Below are positions 62,789-64,000 of a DNA stretch of 64,000 bases, piece by piece. The stretch lies in the NCBI RefSeq assembly GCF_034057115.1, contig NZ_CP139195.1, positions 2,294,001 to 2,358,000 on the forward strand, in the 5' to 3' direction. Position 1 is the stretch's first letter; each line of letters starts with the position of its first letter. Below the pieces are notes generated by a model that was given only the letters and a program-made list of their open reading frames with translations, was not told the DNA's origin and made no database searches. The stretch comes from Pseudomonas sp. AN-1. GTDB lineage: Bacteria > Pseudomonadota > Gammaproteobacteria > Pseudomonadales > Pseudomonadaceae. The position numbers and the translations under genes are program-made.

Positions 62789-64000
62789 TCAGTACAGGTC
62801 GCGCCGGTAGCGCCCGGTCTCCTGCAGCTCGGCCAGCGCCGCCGCGCCGAGCAGCTCGCGCAGCACCGCATCGACGCCCTCGCCCATGCCCTCGAGGCTG
62901 CCGCACACGTAGATGGCCGCGCCGTCCGCCAGCCAGGCACGCAGTTCGTCGGCCGCCGCGCGCAGGCGGTCCTGCACGTAGACCTTGTCCGCCTGGTCGC
63001 GGGAGAACGCCAGGTCGAGGCGCTGCAGATGGCGCTCGGCCTGCCAGGCCAGCAGCTCGTCGCGGCACAGGAAGTCGTGCGCCGCCGTACGCTCGCCGAA
63101 CAGCAGCCAGTTGCGCGGCTGCCCGCGCCAGGCGCGCTCGCGCAGCAAGGCGCGCAGGCTGGCCAGGCCGGTGCCGTTGCCGATCAGCAGCAGCGGACGG
63201 TCGTCCTCGGGCAGGTGGAAGCCGGTGTTGCGGCGCAGCCGCAGCGGCGCCGTGGCGCCCTCTACCAGCTGCACGCACAGCCAGCCGGAGCACAGCCCCG
63301 GCGTACCATCGGCGTGCAGGTGCAGGCGGACGATCAGCTCCAGCGCCCCGTCGTCGGCCAGCGAGGCGATCGAATAGCTGCGCGGCCGCGCACCGGCCTG
63401 CGGCGGCAGGATCTCCACCAGGTCGCCGGCCTGCCAGCGCTGTCCGGCCGGCACCTCGAACGCCAGGCGCCAGACCGGCGCGGCACTGCTGCCGGGGTTG
63501 AGCCACTGCTTCTCGCGCAGCGTCCATTCGGCGAAGCCGTCACGGGCGGCCGGCTCGGCCTCGCTCGGCGGCGCACTGCCGGTCAGCTCGCCGAGCAGGG
63601 CGCGCCAGCGCTGCAGCGCCGAGTGGTCGCCGTTGTCCACTTCCACCGGGGCGAACAGGCTGCGTGCGCCCTGACCCTGCAGCCAGTCGTGCAACTGGCG
63701 GGCGAAGCCGCAGAAGCGCTGGTACTGGCGGTCGCCGAGACCGAGCAGGGCGTATTCGAGGTGGCCGAGGTCGAACTCGCCGCCCAGCACCCGGCGCACG
63801 AAGCCGCGCGCACTGTCCGGCGCCTCGCCGTCGCCGAAGGTGCTGACCACGAACAGCGCCCGCCCGGCGCCGCGCAGGGCCTGCGCGTCGAGCTGGGCCA
63901 GCGGGCGCACCTGGACGGTAGCGCCGGCCGCCTGCAGCTGGCCGGCGGTCTGCCAGGCCAGCTGTTCGGCGAAGCCGTTCTGGCTGGCGAAACCGATCAG
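62789..64000 (-). CDS. flavodoxin/FNR-type reductase (sulfite reductase flavoprotein-like), partial
   Basis: The gene runs off the right edge, so its N-terminus is missing; about 403 residues are visible. It starts inside a flavodoxin fold (LIGFASQNGFAEQLAWQTAGQ, then VVSTFGDGEAPDSARGF for FMN) and continues through an FAD-binding barrel (PRSYSIAS) and an NADP-binding domain (LLIGNGTGLASLRALLRER; YVCGSLEGMGEGVDAVL). This is the diflavin reductase layout. In pseudomonads such modules are often the C-terminal half of a PepSY-domain membrane protein, which may be the case here because no start codon context is seen at the edge. Confidence 0.88.
   Translation of the reverse strand: MIGFASQNGFAEQLAWQTAGQLQAAGATVQVRPLAQLDAQALRGAGRALFVVSTFGDGEAPDSARGFVRRVLGGEFDLGHLEYALLGLGDRQYQRFCGFARQLHDWLQGQGARSLFAPVEVDNGDHSALQRWRALLGELTGSAPPSEAEPAARDGFAEWTLREKQWLNPGSSAAPVWRLAFEVPAGQRWQAGDLVEILPPQAGARPRSYSIASLADDGALELIVRLHLHADGTPGLCSGWLCVQLVEGATAPLRLRRNTGFHLPEDDRPLLLIGNGTGLASLRALLRERAWRGQPRNWLLFGERTAAHDFLCRDELLAWQAERHLQRLDLAFSRDQADKVYVQDRLRAAADELRAWLADGAAIYVCGSLEGMGEGVDAVLRELLGAAALAELQETGRYRRDLY

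Overview
The window is a G+C-rich, densely packed chromosome segment of a Pseudomonas-type gammaproteobacterium (Pseudomonas or a close relative in Pseudomonadaceae). The order mtnA / mtaD-ubiG-mupP-yciK, the block rplS-trmD-rimM-rpsP-ffh, and thrC-hom-dsbC-xerD, purL / mltF, guaBA and xseA match what I remember of Pseudomonas core synteny, and protein sequences such as XerD, Hom, PurT and XseA read like Pseudomonas orthologues. No rRNA, tRNA, CRISPR array, insertion sequence or prophage was recognised.

Layout. 1-4.7 kb: methionine/methylthioadenosine salvage (mtnA partial, mtaD), ubiquinone methyltransferase ubiG, MurNAc-6P phosphatase mupP, SDR yciK. 4.9-9.7 kb: a CbrA-like solute-symporter/hybrid histidine kinase and an MgtC/DUF4010 membrane protein. 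10-20.1 kb: an accessory signalling island, with a lone CheZ, a REC-AraC regulator, a microsatellite and a decayed chemoreceptor fragment, an Aer-like chemoreceptor, an MHYT hybrid kinase with two REC domains and an Hpt, and a REC-PAS-GGDEF-EAL protein. 20.1-26.6 kb (minus strand): rmuC, thrC, hom, dsbC, xerD. 26.7-30.8 kb (minus): the sulfate transporter cysA-cysW-cysT-sbp and oscA. 31.2-35 kb: glk, an SbmA/BacA-type ABC protein with a broken nucleotide-binding domain, and a GH5 exo-beta-1,3-glucanase-like enzyme. 35.2-38.7 kb (minus): rplS, trmD, rimM, rpsP, ffh. 38.9-40.9 kb (plus): ypjD/ccs-like and a CorC/CNNM protein. 41-43.6 kb (minus): purT, DUF1289, gamma carbonic anhydrase-like, NUDIX hydrolase. 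43.8-50.9 kb: L,D-transpeptidase, NIF3/YqfO-like, purL, mltF, tadA. 51-54.8 kb: multicopper oxidase, dihaem cytochrome c and DUF445 protein. 55-58.5 kb (minus): guaA, guaB, RHH protein. 58.5-64 kb: PfpI-like, zinc-ribbon protein, PACE efflux protein with a divergent LysR regulator, xseA, and a truncated flavodoxin/FNR reductase.

How the parts fit. Most genes are housekeeping (purine synthesis through PurT, PurL, GuaB and GuaA; threonine synthesis; translation and protein export; chromosome dimer resolution). The signalling island is the main accessory feature: it has receptors, a phosphorelay and c-di-GMP output, but no CheA, CheW or CheY, so it must borrow a chemotaxis core from elsewhere in the genome. 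The most notable protein-level anomalies are a XerD whose catalytic beta-hairpin lysine is replaced by proline, and an ABC-type exporter or importer whose Walker A motif is gone although the frame is intact. Intergenic regions carry several families of short palindromes and many clear Rho-independent terminators.
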